This document shows positions 45,433-56,940 of a stretch of DNA of 64,000 bases, piece by piece. The translations under genes were made by a program, and so were the position numbers. The notes below the pieces were generated by a model, which saw nothing but the letters and a program-made list of their open reading frames with translations, was not told where the DNA came from and ran no database searches. The DNA is from Rhodopirellula sp. SM50 (GTDB lineage: Bacteria; Planctomycetota; Planctomycetia; Pirellulales; Pirellulaceae): positions 1 to 64,000 of the forward strand of contig NZ_NTFY01000008.1 in NCBI RefSeq assembly GCF_002289565.1, given 5' to 3'. Numbering within the stretch: position 1 is the first letter of the stretch; each line of letters opens with the position of its first letter.

Positions 45433-47664
45433 ATGAGCTCGATCATCGAATCTGAAAACCACCACGAACCGAAGGACACGATCCCTCAGGTACTCGCGCC
45501 GCCCAGCGAGAGTTTGAACGTTGAGGCGGCCGGCGAATTGAATATCTGTCTGATCAGCTTGCACGGGCTGATCCGCGGCACCGACCCCGAACTCGGCTGC
45601 GATGCCGACACCGGTGGCCAAGTAAAGTACGTCTTGGAACTCGCTCGCGAGCTGGGGGCGCGGTCGAATGTCCGTCAGGTGCAACTCTTAACCCGACAGA
45701 TCATCGACCCCAAGGTCTCGGAGGACTATGCGGTTCTTGAGGAGCCGATCGGTGAGTGCGCCAAAATCGTCCGGATCCCCTTCGGGCCGAAACGGTACTT
45801 GAAGAAAGAGTCGTTGTGGCCCTACATCGAGATGTTCATCGACCAGACGCTCGCGCATTTCAAACGCAACGGGATACCCGATGTGATCCACGGCCACTAC
45901 GCCGACGCCGGCATCGCCGGGGCGCACCTGTCGCAGCTGCTGCATCTGCCCTACATCTTTACCGGCCACTCGCTCGGCCGTGTCAAACGCCAGCGGTTGT
46001 CGGGGGGCAAGACGAATCCCGAAGCGTTGGAAAAGAAGTACAAGCTCACGCAGCGGATCGAGGCCGAAGAGACGGCATTGGAGACGGCCGCGATGGTCGT
46101 CACCAGCACGAACCAGGAAGTAAAGCAGCAGTACGAGCTGTACGATCATTACGTCCCGGCGAGGATGGAAGTCATTCCCCCCGGCGTGGACTTGTCTCAC
46201 TTTTCGCCGCTGGCGGACCCGGCTCACGAGCCGCAAATCGGCAGGGCGCTTGAGCCGTTTCTGCGCGAGCCCGACAAACCGATGATCCTGACTTTGGCGC
46301 GCCCGGACGAGCGAAAGAATTTGGAGATGCTGGTCAAGGTTTACGGTGAAAGCGAGGAACTGCAGAAGGTCGCGAACCTGGTCTTGATCCTGGGGACGCG
46401 GGACGATTTGCGCGAGCTTCCCAAGGGGCAGCAGACGATCATCACGAACATTCTGCATTTGATCGACCAGTACGACCTGTATGGCAAGGTGGCCTATCCG
46501 AAATCACATCGCCCCTCCGACGTGCCCGATCTGTACCGGATGGTGGCGCAATCCAAGGGCGTCTTTATCAACCCCGCCCTGACCGAGCCGTTCGGGCTGA
46601 CCTTGTTGGAAGCCGGCGCGACCGGGGTGCCGATCGTCGCGACCAACGATGGCGGCCCGCGGGACATTATTTCCAATTGTGAGAATGGGCTGCTGATCGA
46701 TCCTCACGACTCGGGCGAGATCGAACGGGCCTTGTTGCGGGTTTTGACCGAGGAAGACGTCTGGCAAAAATTCTCCCAGGCGGGGATCGCGGGAACGCGG
46801 AAGCATTACGCCTGGAGCAACCACGCCTCGCGTTACCTCCGCGACGTCAAAGAGATTCTTGAACGGGCAACGTACCCCAGCTCGGTGAACCGGCCGGAGC
46901 GCAAGCTGCCGCAATTTGATCGCATGATCATTACCGACTTGGACAATACGCTGACCGGCGACGACGAAGCGCTGGGACGCTTTGTGGACCTGATCCGCGA
47001 GAACGACCACATCGGTTTCGGCATCGCGACCGGACGGCGGCGCGACAGCGCCTTGGAATTGATCGAGTCGCTCGGGCTGCCGCAACCGGATCTGCTCGAC
47101 ACCGACGCGGGGACTCAATTGCACTACGGGGAGTCGATGACCCCTGACCGGACCTGGCAGAAATCGATCGGCTATGCCTGGGATCGGGACGGGATCCTCG
47201 CCTGCCTGGAGAATCTGGAAGGGTTGACCCGGCAGTCGGATGACCGACAATCCGATTTCAAGGTCAGCTTCGATATGGACCCCAGCAAAATCACGGTCAC
47301 AAACGTCAAAAAGAAACTGCGAGAAGCGGGACTGAGGGCTAAGGTGGTGTTGTCCCTCGGAATGTTTTTGGATGTAATCCCGGTCCGGGGTGGCAGTGAC
47401 CTGTCGATGCGGCATGTGCTTTGGAAATGGGGCTTTCAACCGGACCATGTCCTGGTCGCCGGTGATTCGGGCAACGATGCCGGCATGTTGCTGGGGCGAA
47501 CGTTGGGGGTTGTGGTCGCCAATCACAGCCGCGAACTGGAACGACTGAAGAATCGGCCGCGCATCTATTTCGCAAACACTCCGCACGCGGGCGGAATTCT
47601 GGAAGGCATCGAGTACTACAACTTTTTAGACAAAATCGTAATTCCCAATGATCGGATTGATTGA
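45433..47664 (+). CDS. sucrose-phosphate synthase with SPP-like domain
   Basis: A 743-residue protein. The GT-B glycosyltransferase part (about 30-480) starts with [18 protein letters not shown] residues and [21 protein letters not shown] (the SPS signature), and has the donor-site motif [25 protein letters not shown] (about 384-408). The C-terminal HAD domain (about 495-743) has [13 protein letters not shown] (DxDxT at about 503) and [11 protein letters not shown]. The enzyme makes sucrose 6-phosphate from UDP-glucose (or ADP-glucose) and fructose 6-phosphate. The HAD half may retain phosphatase activity or bind SPP. The ATG at 45433 is chosen because the 30 upstream residues do not fit. It overlaps the amylosucrase gene by 17 bases. 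Sucrose is a compatible solute in marine planctomycetes. Confidence 0.93.
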   Translation: MSSIIESENHHEPKDTIPQVLAPPSESLNVEAAGELNICLISLHGLIRGTDPELGCDADTGGQVKYVLELARELGARSNVRQVQLLTRQIIDPKVSEDYAVLEEPIGECAKIVRIPFGPKRYLKKESLWPYIEMFIDQTLAHFKRNGIPDVIHGHYADAGIAGAHLSQLLHLPYIFTGHSLGRVKRQRLSGGKTNPEALEKKYKLTQRIEAEETALETAAMVVTSTNQEVKQQYELYDHYVPARMEVIPPGVDLSHFSPLADPAHEPQIGRALEPFLREPDKPMILTLARPDERKNLEMLVKVYGESEELQKVANLVLILGTRDDLRELPKGQQTIITNILHLIDQYDLYGKVAYPKSHRPSDVPDLYRMVAQSKGVFINPALTEPFGLTLLEAGATGVPIVATNDGGPRDIISNCENGLLIDPHDSGEIERALLRVLTEEDVWQKFSQAGIAGTRKHYAWSNHASRYLRDVKEILERATYPSSVNRPERKLPQFDRMIITDLDNTLTGDDEALGRFVDLIRENDHIGFGIATGRRRDSALELIESLGLPQPDLLDTDAGTQLHYGESMTPDRTWQKSIGYAWDRDGILACLENLEGLTRQSDDRQSDFKVSFDMDPSKITVTNVKKKLREAGLRAKVVLSLGMFLDVIPVRGGSDLSMRHVLWKWGFQPDHVLVAGDSGNDAGMLLGRTLGVVVANHSRELERLKNRPRIYFANTPHAGGILEGIEYYNFLDKIVIPNDRID

Positions 47665-49639
47665 CTATGGTACGGACACCCAGGCAGAGCTTGATGAGCT
47701 TTCGTTTCAGGCCGATCTATCACTGCAACGGCTGAAGCCTCGGTTGGAGCAGGTTTGGGAAGAGTATTCGACATCGCCAGAGCGACAAAAGATTTTCGAG
47801 TCGCGTTTGCAAGAGCACTGGCGGCCGTTGTTCGCACAACTGCATGAACTCTACAGCGGACGCTACGATTTCTTTTACCACCTCGAACAGGTCCTGTTGA
47901 CCTGCGCCCTGGCATTTGCCCAACGCAGCGAGGACCTGTGTGAAATCGATCGCCATCGGGTGATCGAGCCGGATTGGTTCCAGTCCCAAAACGTGGTCGG
48001 CGGTGCCCTCTACGTCGACCTGTTCAGCGACAACCTGAGCCGGTTGCGCGAGCACGTCGGATACTTCAAAGACCTGGGGCTGACCTATTTGCACCTGATG
48101 CCGTTGTTTGCGGTCCGTCCGGGAAACAACGACGGCGGCTACGCGATCAGCAATTATCGAACGATCGCGCCCAGCCTGGGAACGGTGGAAGACTTGAAGC
48201 TGTTGGCCGATGACCTTCGCGAAGCCGGCATCAGCCTGGTGCTGGATTTCGTCTTCAATCACACCTCGGACGATCACGAGTGGGCCCAGCGAGCCCAAGC
48301 CGGGCAACGGGAGTACCAGGAATTCTATTACACCTTCGCCGATCGATCGGTGCCGGAGCAATACGAACGCAACCTGCGCGAGATCTTTCCCACCGTTCGC
48401 CGCGGTAACTTTACCTGGCACGACGGCATGGGACGCTGGGTCTGGACCACGTTCAACAGCTTTCAGTGGGATCTGAACTACAGCAATCCCGCCGTCTTTC
48501 GAGCGATGCTCGATGAGATGCTGTTTATCGCCAATTTGGGCGTCGACTTTCTGCGTCTCGATGCGGTGGCCTTTATCTGGAAACAGATGGGCACCAGTTG
48601 TGAAAACCTGCCCCAAGCACACCTGGTCATCCGCGCGTTCAATCGGTTGGTGCGTTTGGCCGCGCCGGCGCTGGTGTTTAAATCCGAAGCGATCGTGCAC
48701 CCCGATGAAGTCGTCAAGTACATCGACAAGAATGAATGCCAGGTCTCCTACAACCCAACGTTGATGGCTCTGCTGTGGGAATCCTTGGCGACCCGGCGAA
48801 CCAATCTATTGGTGCGAACACTCTCGCGACGTTTTTCATTGCCCGATGGGACGTCGTGGGTCAATTACCTGCGCTGCCACGATGACATCGGCTGGACGTT
48901 CGATGATGACGACGCGGCGTCGATCGGAATCAACGCTTACGACCACCGGAACTTCCTCAATGCGTTCTATTCAGGCCAATTCGAAGGTTCCTTCGCCAGG
49001 GGCGTTCCGTTCCAGCACAATCACGAGACCGGCGACATGCGGATCTCGGGAACCATGGCGTCGCTGGCCGGCTTGGAACGGGCGATCGAGCAAGAAGACG
49101 AAGAAGGCAAAGAACTTGCGATTCGGCGGATGATGCTGCTGCACGGCGTCACACTCAGCATCGGCGGCATCCCGTTGCTGTACATGGGCGAAGAGTGGGG
49201 CATGTTGAACGATTATTCCTTCACCACGGACCCCGCCAAGGCCGGCGATTCCCGCTGGATTCACCGGCCGCGGATGAAGTGGGAGTACTTGGAGGAGCTG
49301 GATGACGAATCCGGACGGGATTCGATTCGCCGACGCATCTTCCGTTCGCTGCAATCGATGATCGCGATCCGGAAACGCACGCTGGCATTCGCCGGCCAGG
49401 AAATGAAACTGTTTCCGACCGGCAATCATCACTTGCTCGGTTACGTCCGCTCCAACGAAGCGTCCAACGTCGTCGTGGTGGCGAACTTCACCGAACACGC
49501 CCAAGTCTTGGACGCGAATCGTTTGCGGACCGCCGGTCTCGGTCGGTTCTTTAAAAATCTGCTCAACGATGTCGAGTACGGGACCGCCGAACCCGTGCTG
49601 CTGCAGCCGTACGAGCTGCTGTGGCTCAAGCGAATCTAA
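47648..49639 (+). CDS. amylosucrase (GH13 subfamily 4)
   Basis: A 663-residue protein. The N-terminal helical domain (about 1-90) is followed by a GH13 (beta/alpha)8 barrel with [39 protein letters not shown], nucleophile Asp in [13 protein letters not shown] (about 304), acid/base Glu in [11 protein letters not shown] (about 345) and the third Asp in CHDDIGWTF (about 412). Length and N-domain fit amylosucrase, which cleaves sucrose and builds alpha-glucan, or the sucrose hydrolase group. Coupled with SPS, it would turn sucrose into glucan plus fructose. Translation is coupled to SPS by a 17-base overlap. Confidence 0.9.
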   Translation: MIGLIDYGTDTQAELDELSFQADLSLQRLKPRLEQVWEEYSTSPERQKIFESRLQEHWRPLFAQLHELYSGRYDFFYHLEQVLLTCALAFAQRSEDLCEIDRHRVIEPDWFQSQNVVGGALYVDLFSDNLSRLREHVGYFKDLGLTYLHLMPLFAVRPGNNDGGYAISNYRTIAPSLGTVEDLKLLADDLREAGISLVLDFVFNHTSDDHEWAQRAQAGQREYQEFYYTFADRSVPEQYERNLREIFPTVRRGNFTWHDGMGRWVWTTFNSFQWDLNYSNPAVFRAMLDEMLFIANLGVDFLRLDAVAFIWKQMGTSCENLPQAHLVIRAFNRLVRLAAPALVFKSEAIVHPDEVVKYIDKNECQVSYNPTLMALLWESLATRRTNLLVRTLSRRFSLPDGTSWVNYLRCHDDIGWTFDDDDAASIGINAYDHRNFLNAFYSGQFEGSFARGVPFQHNHETGDMRISGTMASLAGLERAIEQEDEEGKELAIRRMMLLHGVTLSIGGIPLLYMGEEWGMLNDYSFTTDPAKAGDSRWIHRPRMKWEYLEELDDESGRDSIRRRIFRSLQSMIAIRKRTLAFAGQEMKLFPTGNHHLLGYVRSNEASNVVVVANFTEHAQVLDANRLRTAGLGRFFKNLLNDVEYGTAEPVLLQPYELLWLKRI

Positions 49640-49735
49640 GCGAGACCGCCGAACGCTTTTGCGGACTGTTGCACGGGAAAGTCTTGGCGCCGTCCGCTAC
49701 GATCAAATCCGTCACTTAAACAATTGAAGTCCCGA

Positions 49736-49771
49736 GCAGCGACAGTGGGCGGCTAAAGCCCAATACCGCTC
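49736..49771. repeat. R2 repeat, partial copy
   Basis: GGGCGGCTAAAGCCCAATACCGCT matches one arm of the large palindrome at 11971-11997. The rest of the element is missing. It sits between the convergent amylosucrase and phosphatase genes. Confidence 0.65.
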
Positions 49772-49793
49772 AACAAAAGCGAAAGTGGCCCCA

Positions 49794-50618
49794 TCACTGC
49801 TCGCGTCGACCGAGGTGATACATCAATCCGTCTCGGACACCTTCCGGGCCGATTCCGTTGGCCAAGTACAGCCATTGTTGATCCCGCATCGCGTCCCTGG
49901 TCTCGGCACGTAGTTGTTCGTCCGCGTTGCCCACCAGCACGGCGCGAACCCCGCTGGTCATCGCCGCGGTGTCGTTGCCGGAGTCCCCGGCGAACACGAT
50001 CGATGCGGGATCGATCGAACGACGGGTCGCCCACCAATGGATTGCCGAACCCTTGTTGACGTTGATCGGAAGGATGTCCAACAAACCGTCACCGGTTTCC
50101 GGATCGCGGCTGATGGTGAACGCGAGCGGGCAATCGAACTCGACGATCCACATCGCGACCGACTCGCGGACCGCCGAAACGGCGCGGTGCGGAAAGTCGA
50201 AACTGCACTTCAGTGGCGTCTGTTGACGCGGATCCTGTGGCGTCAGCCATTCGACGCGCTCGCAGAGCGCCGATTGGATGCCCGCATTGGTCCAGCGTCC
50301 CATCCGATCCAGCAAGGCCTGTTCGTAATCGCGATCCTGCTCGTAACCGCCATCCTCGCGGCGATGCCACATCGTGGACCCGACATCGCACAGGATCGAC
50401 GCCGGATGCGGCAAGTCGAACTGCGTGATCGCTTCGAACGTCAGCTCAAACGACCGTCCGGTGACAAAGATCAGCTGCAGAGAATGTTCGACAACCAGAC
50501 TGCCCAGATGCTTGACCGCCGCGTGCTGCTGCGGAGTTTCATGAACGGGAATGAACGTTCCATCCAAGTCGGTGGCGAGCGTCGTGACCGTCGAGTTTGT
50601 TTTCAAATTCATGGGCAT
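49794..50618 (-). CDS. sucrose-6-phosphate phosphatase (HAD, Cof-type)
   Basis: A 274-residue HAD hydrolase. Motif I is LATDLDGTFIP (Asp-x-Asp), motif II FVTGRS, motif III includes NVNKGSAIHWW (Lys) and motif IV FAGDSGNDTAAM. These, with the ending YLANGIGPEGVRDGLMYHL, are typical of SPP, which completes sucrose synthesis. It is convergent with the SPS/amylosucrase operon. The start at 50618 (MPMNLKTN) is chosen because the ORF extends back to 50885 through a Cys/Arg-rich stretch that is not HAD-like; Met at 50612 is also possible. Confidence 0.85.
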   Translation of the reverse strand: MPMNLKTNSTVTTLATDLDGTFIPVHETPQQHAAVKHLGSLVVEHSLQLIFVTGRSFELTFEAITQFDLPHPASILCDVGSTMWHRREDGGYEQDRDYEQALLDRMGRWTNAGIQSALCERVEWLTPQDPRQQTPLKCSFDFPHRAVSAVRESVAMWIVEFDCPLAFTISRDPETGDGLLDILPINVNKGSAIHWWATRRSIDPASIVFAGDSGNDTAAMTSGVRAVLVGNADEQLRAETRDAMRDQQWLYLANGIGPEGVRDGLMYHLGRREQ

Positions 50619-51114
50619 GCTGAAAGTAGTTTGCTGGGGGCGCCGAACGATGGATCGGCGAATGCTTGCCAAACGGGCACTTCTGCTCCGTCTCCATCGC
50701 AGTTGCTCAGAACAGCAAACGCAGTGCCAATTGCCAATTGCCAGCCGACCCGACGTGAGCGGAAAAGGGGTCAGGCACCAAAAACCAAATGGCCCGAAGG
50801 GTGCTTCGCATGTTTGGTACCGCCCCCGTTTTCCGCAGCACCCTGATTCTAAGAGTTGGCGCAACTCCAGTCGTCCCAGCGGCACCCCCCCCCTCCCCGG
50901 AGCCTAGGCGCCACCCCCTGAGGACCCTAAGCTCTTACCTGGCGGATGCTCTCTGGGGGGGCTCTCCCAGCTCTCCAACGAATCGATCAACGATCTGCCG
51001 GCCTGACTGTCGCAAGAGTGACGAGGACGCCGTCGGTGTGTTGGTGCGATTTCACTTGCGAGCGCCGAACACTGGAACTTTTTTTGATCTGCACACGCAT
51101 CGGGGAAACATGAC
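50619..51114. other. intergenic region with a palindrome
   Basis: This 496-base divergent gap has no convincing gene. An imperfect inverted repeat (about 50759-50836) reads GCGGAAAAGGGGTCAGGCACC on one side and its near-complement ending CCCCCGTTTTCCGC on the other. The right end should hold the promoter of the giant protein gene at 51115. Confidence 0.55.
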
Positions 51115-54100
51115 ATGAGACGTCGACACGGACACCGGTCAACGCGTCAGCGCACTGCACTTTCGAAACGACTGCGTCGCCCGACCCTGCGTCCCCGTTT
51201 GGAACGACTGGAAGATCGCCGAGTGCTGGCCGCAGTTTCAGGGCTGATCACCAGCAACCTGACGTTCACCGACCCTTCCGATCCGGTGGAGTTCGTCGCC
51301 GACACTCAGATTGCGTCCGGGGTGACCGTCGAGGTCGGAGCAAACGTCCCGGTCAGGATTTCTGAAAACATCAATGTCACCGTCGAGGGAATGTTAAAGT
51401 TCGACCATTCGGCCGGCGTCGAGATCACCGATGGAAGTGGTGGACAGGATTCCGGAATCGTGGTCAGCGGGACAGGGACGCTGGACATCGACGACACCGA
51501 CTTCACGCGTCGCACGATCAGCAACGCGTTTGACCGAACCCGCATCGCGGTCGTCGCCGGTGGTAAATTCATGGCGACCGACTCCCGTTTCGACTGGGAT
51601 ACGGTTGCGTTGGATGACGGCAGTTTGATTGCCGATGCCTCCACGGCCTGGGTGCAAAACAATGAGTTCAATCAGACGGTTTCAGTGCCCTATCAACACC
51701 TGGAAGACGCCTCACGACTTTCCGACAACCTGCGCTTTGAAGACATCGAAATCCTGGCCGGTTCACTGCCGACCGGGGAAACGCTGGATCTGAATCTGAT
51801 CGGCACCGCGACGACGGTAAATCAGCGTTACGTGTTCCCGAGCGGATTCGAGATCCAATCCAACGCCTCGCTGTCGGTCAATCAGGGCGTCTCGGTGTTG
51901 CTGAAGGAGGACCAACAGATCTCGGTTGATGGCACGCTAACGTTTGACAATGCGATGTCGATGGTGGCCGAAGACGGTTTCAGCGGTCAAGTCGCCGGGA
52001 TTTCGGTCAAGGGAACCGGCACTCTGGACGTGATCAACACAGACTTCACGCGTACCAACACCGGTAACTTTCAAGACGACATTCGCATCGACGTCGCCGC
52101 CGGTGGCGAATTCAAAGCAACGGACTCGCACTTCGACTGGGACTCCCTGCGATTGAACGATGGCAGTGTGATCAGCAACGGTTCCACGCCTTGGGTCCTG
52201 CGCAACGAATTCACCCAGCCGATCTCGGTGCCGTATCAACACCTGCAAGACGCCTCACGACTTGCGGACAACCTGCGTTTTGAAGACATCAATATCCTGG
52301 CCGGTTCACTGCCGACCGGGGAAACGCTGGATCTAAATCTGATCGGCACGGCAACGACGGTTGATCTGCGTTACGTGTTCCCGAGCGGATTTGAGATCCA
52401 ATCCAACGCGACGCTGTCGGTCAACCAGGGCGTCTCGGTGTTGCTGAAGGAGGACCAACAGATCTCGGTTGATGGCACGTTAAGGTTTGACAATGCGATA
52501 TCGATGGTGGCCGAAGACGGTTTCAGCGGTCAAGCCGCCGGGATTTCGGTCAATGGAACCGGCACTCTGGACGTGATCAACACAGACTTCACGCGTACCA
52601 ACACCGGCAACTTCCAAGACGACATTCGCATCGACGTCGCCGCCGGTGGAGAATTCAAAGCAACGGACTCGCACTTCGACTGGGATGCCATCCGATTGAA
52701 CGATGGCAGTGTGATCAGCAACGGTACCACGCCTTGGGTCCTGCGCAACGAATTCACCCAGCCGATCTCGGTGCCGTATCAACACCTGCAAGACGCCTTG
52801 CGACTTTCGGACAACCTGCGTTTTGAAGACATCAACATCCTGGCCGGCTCACTACCGACCGGGGAAACGCTGGATCTAAATCTGATCGGCACGGCAACGG
52901 CGGTTGATCTGCGCTACGTGCTGCCCAGCGGATTTGAGATCCAATCCAACGCGACGCTGTCGGTCAACCAGGGCGTCTCGGTGTTGCTGAAGGAGGACCA
53001 ACAGATCTCGGTTGGTGGCACGCTAAGGTTTGACAATGCGATATCCATGGTCGCCGAAGACGGTTTTAGCGGTCAAGCCGCCGGGATTATGGTCAATGGA
53101 ACCGGCACCCTGGACGTGATCAACACAGACTTCATTCGTACCAACACCGGTAACTTTCAAGACAACATTCGCATCGACGTCGCCGCCGGTGGCGAATTCA
53201 AAGCAACGGACTCGCACTTCGACTGGGACTCCCTGCGATTGAACGATGGCAGTGTGATCAGCAACGGTTCCACGCCTTGGGTACTACGGAACGAGTTCAC
53301 GCAGCCGATCTCGGTGCCCTATCAACACCTGCAAAACGCCTCACGACTTGCGGACAACCTGCGTTTTGAAGACATCAACATTCTGGCCGGCTTACTGCCG
53401 ACCGGACAAATGCTGCATCTAAATCTGATCGGCACGGCGACGACGGTTGATCTACGTTACGTGTTCCCGAGCGGGTTCACGATCCAAGAAGAGTCTTTGC
53501 TGTCGATCAATGCTGATGTGCGAACATTGCTGAAGGAGAACCAGCAGTTCAATGTTGACGGCACCTTGCGATTTAACAATGCAGCATCGCTGGTCATTGA
53601 GGATGGATTTAGTGGGCAAACCTCGGGCATTTCGGTCGGCGTGACGGGCACGTTGGACGTGATCAAAACGGATTTGACCCGCATCAACACGGGCAACCTT
53701 CAAGACATCGCTCGGATCTTTGTCCGTGGGAACTTCTACGCGGAAAAGTCGCTACTCGCTTGGGACAAGATCGAGATCGATCCGGCAGCGAGCGTCGTGT
53801 TTGACCGAAACGAGTTTTACACTCCGCTGCAAATCGACAGTTCGGCCCGGACAGACATTCGCATCAATGACTTCAGCAATCTGGCGTCCAACAATACCGG
53901 CATCGTGCTGGTCGGCGATCCGAATGCGGAAGTCGACTTGCGCTACAATTTTTGGGGCGCGACGAACCCAGCGCAAATCGACCTCAAGATCCTGGACAAG
54001 ATCGATACTTCCAGCCGCCCGCTGGCCGTTTACATGCCGCCACTGACGTCGCCGCGAGCCGGATTCGCGGAAGTCACCGGAACCAAGTTCAACGACTTGA

Positions 54101-56940
54101 ACAACAACGGACGACGCGACGCCGGCGAACCGGGACTCGGGGGCGTCCGAATGTACGTCGACGTGGACCATGACGGACAGTACGACGTCGGCGAACCCTT
54201 TGCGATCTCATCGGCGGACAACCCCTCGACGACCGACGTGGATGAAACCGGCCGGTACGCGATCATTGACCTGATCGAGGGGAGCCATGTCATTCGTGAA
54301 GTCGTGCCGACGGGATTCCAGCAGACCTTTCCGATCGCGGCGGCTGTGTCGAACACGATCGAATTTGATGCGGTGGGGCCGGAGTCGGGGATCACGCTTC
54401 CAGGGGTGACCGATTTCAGTTTTGCCGGGGCACGATTCGCCGACGGAACCGTCCTCAACACGGGCATGCCGTCACTGAACGCGTCGGGGCTGTTCGCTTA
54501 TGAAGTCACGGCCGAAGAGGCGGATGTCGAATTTGATCGGCTGATTGATTCTGCACGCTTCTTTTTCGTGCATGCCGGAGCCACCGCTGCGACGGCGACG
54601 GCCTACGGTGTCGACGGGACTATTCTGGGACAGGTCACCAGCCGGCTGGCGACGGTCAACGCCGACCCTGCGAACTTTGTCACACTCGATCCGACCGATC
54701 CGATTTCGCGAATCGTGTTTAGCGGTGGTGTGGTGGACCAATTCACATTCACCAGCACCGCGAACGATCAGTCGCATCTGGTACATCTTGGCGAAGACGA
54801 GGTGGCCGGCGCCATCGATTTTGGCAATCACCAAGCGACGCCGACACTGGTGGTCACACACTTCATGGCCAACCACAACGGCTTTGTCGCGCACTTTAAT
54901 CGCTCGCTCGATGATGCTGACTTGAATTTGCACGACGACTTTGCCCAATCCCTGGGGGAAGCGGATGTCGTCGTACAAGGTGCTGCAACAGGAATCGTGC
55001 GTGGATCGCTGGTGCTCGATGAATCCGGGCGCAGCGTGACCTTTGTCCGCACCGGTGGCCCCTTGGAACCAGACCACTACACCGTCACTTTGCGCAGCGC
55101 AGCCGACGGTTTCAAAGACGACCAGGGCGAACGGCTCGACGGCAACGAAGACGGAATCGAGGGGGACGATTTCAGTCGCGGTTTTGTGATCGCGACTCCG
55201 GCGGCCGATCACGTGACCATCACAATCCCCGAATTCGCCCGCGGCGCCGGCCAGACGATCAATCTGCCCGGCAACGCCGACTTCGGAATCCCAGTGACCC
55301 TGAGCACCGGGCATGATGTTTCCAGTGTCGACTTTGAACTGGCGTTTGATCCCAACCTGTTGACGCTAAGCGGGTTTTCCTCCGACATCGCCAGCGCGGT
55401 TGCGGCGTTCCATCTGGTCCATCCCGGATTGGCACGCGTCACGGTCAGCAGTCCAAACGAGTTTGCGGCCGAGGAGGGTTTGATGGAACTCGGACGATTC
55501 GCCGCATCCGTTCCCGCCTCGGCACCCTACACCGCCAAACAGGTCTTGGACCTGCGGACCATCGAGGTCCGCGATAGCGCCCCGCTGCCTGCGCTGCGTC
55601 CGACGCGCGACGATGATGGATTGCACATCGCGGCTTATGTCGGCGACCACAACGCCAGCGGTTCGTACACCGGTGGCGACGTCACCCTGCTTCAGCGCGT
55701 CGTCGTGGGCAGCGCTTCGGGGTTTGCCGACTACAAACTTGCCGATCCGCGGGTGATCGCGGACCTCAACCACAGCGGCGACCTATCCGGTGGCGACGCG
55801 ACGTTGCTGCAACGCGTGATCATCGGAACTCCGGTCGACGTGGTGCCGGCGATTCCCAGTGGCGTCACGCCTCAAGCGGCCGACGGCCCCGATCCGCTGA
55901 TCTTCATTCCGACCGACCTGAAAGCCTCGCCGACGACAACCGTCGCCACACCCGTGATGCTGACCGTGACCGAAAGCGATGGCATCACACTCAGCAGTGT
56001 TGACTTGGTCATCGAGTTTGACCCGAACCAATTCGACGTTACAAATTTCCGTCTGGGAGACTTGCTCCAAGATGCGGGGTTTAGCGATCCCGCCGTCAAT
56101 GTTCAGCGTCCGGGAATGATCCGGGTCACGATGTCCACGGCCGCGAGCACGCCGCTGCTTGCCAACGGGACCACTGGTTCGCTGCTGGTGTTCGACATGA
56201 CGGTCAAGAGCGACGCGTTGATCGGGGCTTCGACGATCAACTTGAGAGCCAATTTCGTTGACACGATCAGCCGAACGACAACCAACGCGACCAACGCAAA
56301 CGTTCACGAGCTATTGCTGGTTCCGTCACCGACCAACGGCGCCGATGATCCGGTCGACGGTGTGATCACGGTGATGCCCGGTGTCCAGCAAATCACGGTC
56401 AATGATGGAACGAACAATCGATCCCAGATCACATCCTTGACGATTCAGTTCAATACGATTTTGGACCAAGGCTTGCTGAGCGATGCGTTCGAACTGGTCA
56501 ATCTCGATCGGTTGCAAAACGTCGGTGTGATCCACGTGTCGGCCGCGGATGACCCTGGGCTTGGCAAGACGATCGCGACACTCACCTTTGCCGGCGATTC
56601 GACGGTGCCACGCAGCGGTTCAGGACTGTTCGGAAACTCCCTGGCCGACGGGAACTATCGGCTGGAGATCACCGCCGGCAACGTCCGCGCGGCAACCGAG
56701 GGTGAAATGACGGCCCCCTATCAGTTCGGCCAAGATTCACTCGATCAGTTCTTTCGACTCTATGGCGATACCGACGGCGATCGCGACGTCGATGGCCAGG
56801 ACTATGGACGTTTCGGAAGGGCCTTCCTCAGCCAATCCGACGATCCGAATTACGACCCCTTCATGGATTCCGACGGCGATGGCGATGTCGATGGACAAGA
56901 TTACGGCCGCTTCGGTTTGAATTTTCTGAAGAGGCTGTAG
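51115..56940 (+). CDS. giant secreted protein with tandem repeats, SdrD, cohesin-like and dockerin modules
   Basis: A 1941-residue protein. Basic N-terminus, then the planctomycete motif LERLEDRRVLAAV (about 30-42). Residues about 190-870 hold three complete tandem units of 181 residues plus partial ones; the DNA units are 543 bases and nearly identical. The repeat looks like a beta-helix (VDGTLRFDNA, GTGTLDVINTDFTR). An SdrD B-like domain follows (about 981-1085: GTKFNDLNNNGRRDAGEPG). Two cohesin-like domains (about 1365-1490 and 1585-1720) alternate with dockerin-like calcium loops (DHNASGSYTGGDVTLLQRV, DLNHSGDLSGGDATLLQRV; and at the end DTDGDRDVDGQDYGRFG, DSDGDGDVDGQDYGRFG). It is likely a surface or matrix protein. 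The function is unknown. Confidence 0.85.
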   Translation: MRRRHGHRSTRQRTALSKRLRRPTLRPRLERLEDRRVLAAVSGLITSNLTFTDPSDPVEFVADTQIASGVTVEVGANVPVRISENINVTVEGMLKFDHSAGVEITDGSGGQDSGIVVSGTGTLDIDDTDFTRRTISNAFDRTRIAVVAGGKFMATDSRFDWDTVALDDGSLIADASTAWVQNNEFNQTVSVPYQHLEDASRLSDNLRFEDIEILAGSLPTGETLDLNLIGTATTVNQRYVFPSGFEIQSNASLSVNQGVSVLLKEDQQISVDGTLTFDNAMSMVAEDGFSGQVAGISVKGTGTLDVINTDFTRTNTGNFQDDIRIDVAAGGEFKATDSHFDWDSLRLNDGSVISNGSTPWVLRNEFTQPISVPYQHLQDASRLADNLRFEDINILAGSLPTGETLDLNLIGTATTVDLRYVFPSGFEIQSNATLSVNQGVSVLLKEDQQISVDGTLRFDNAISMVAEDGFSGQAAGISVNGTGTLDVINTDFTRTNTGNFQDDIRIDVAAGGEFKATDSHFDWDAIRLNDGSVISNGTTPWVLRNEFTQPISVPYQHLQDALRLSDNLRFEDINILAGSLPTGETLDLNLIGTATAVDLRYVLPSGFEIQSNATLSVNQGVSVLLKEDQQISVGGTLRFDNAISMVAEDGFSGQAAGIMVNGTGTLDVINTDFIRTNTGNFQDNIRIDVAAGGEFKATDSHFDWDSLRLNDGSVISNGSTPWVLRNEFTQPISVPYQHLQNASRLADNLRFEDINILAGLLPTGQMLHLNLIGTATTVDLRYVFPSGFTIQEESLLSINADVRTLLKENQQFNVDGTLRFNNAASLVIEDGFSGQTSGISVGVTGTLDVIKTDLTRINTGNLQDIARIFVRGNFYAEKSLLAWDKIEIDPAASVVFDRNEFYTPLQIDSSARTDIRINDFSNLASNNTGIVLVGDPNAEVDLRYNFWGATNPAQIDLKILDKIDTSSRPLAVYMPPLTSPRAGFAEVTGTKFNDLNNNGRRDAGEPGLGGVRMYVDVDHDGQYDVGEPFAISSADNPSTTDVDETGRYAIIDLIEGSHVIREVVPTGFQQTFPIAAAVSNTIEFDAVGPESGITLPGVTDFSFAGARFADGTVLNTGMPSLNASGLFAYEVTAEEADVEFDRLIDSARFFFVHAGATAATATAYGVDGTILGQVTSRLATVNADPANFVTLDPTDPISRIVFSGGVVDQFTFTSTANDQSHLVHLGEDEVAGAIDFGNHQATPTLVVTHFMANHNGFVAHFNRSLDDADLNLHDDFAQSLGEADVVVQGAATGIVRGSLVLDESGRSVTFVRTGGPLEPDHYTVTLRSAADGFKDDQGERLDGNEDGIEGDDFSRGFVIATPAADHVTITIPEFARGAGQTINLPGNADFGIPVTLSTGHDVSSVDFELAFDPNLLTLSGFSSDIASAVAAFHLVHPGLARVTVSSPNEFAAEEGLMELGRFAASVPASAPYTAKQVLDLRTIEVRDSAPLPALRPTRDDDGLHIAAYVGDHNASGSYTGGDVTLLQRVVVGSASGFADYKLADPRVIADLNHSGDLSGGDATLLQRVIIGTPVDVVPAIPSGVTPQAADGPDPLIFIPTDLKASPTTTVATPVMLTVTESDGITLSSVDLVIEFDPNQFDVTNFRLGDLLQDAGFSDPAVNVQRPGMIRVTMSTAASTPLLANGTTGSLLVFDMTVKSDALIGASTINLRANFVDTISRTTTNATNANVHELLLVPSPTNGADDPVDGVITVMPGVQQITVNDGTNNRSQITSLTIQFNTILDQGLLSDAFELVNLDRLQNVGVIHVSAADDPGLGKTIATLTFAGDSTVPRSGSGLFGNSLADGNYRLEITAGNVRAATEGEMTAPYQFGQDSLDQFFRLYGDTDGDRDVDGQDYGRFGRAFLSQSDDPNYDPFMDSDGDGDVDGQDYGRFGLNFLKRL
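51691..53720 (+). repeat. 543-bp tandem repeat within the giant protein gene
   Basis: The marker TATCAACACC recurs at 51691, 52234, 52777 and 53320, a period of exactly 543 bases (181 codons). The second, third and fourth units are nearly identical in DNA; the fifth, partial unit is more diverged (from about 53480). Near-identity including synonymous positions suggests recent duplication or gene conversion. Confidence 0.9.
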
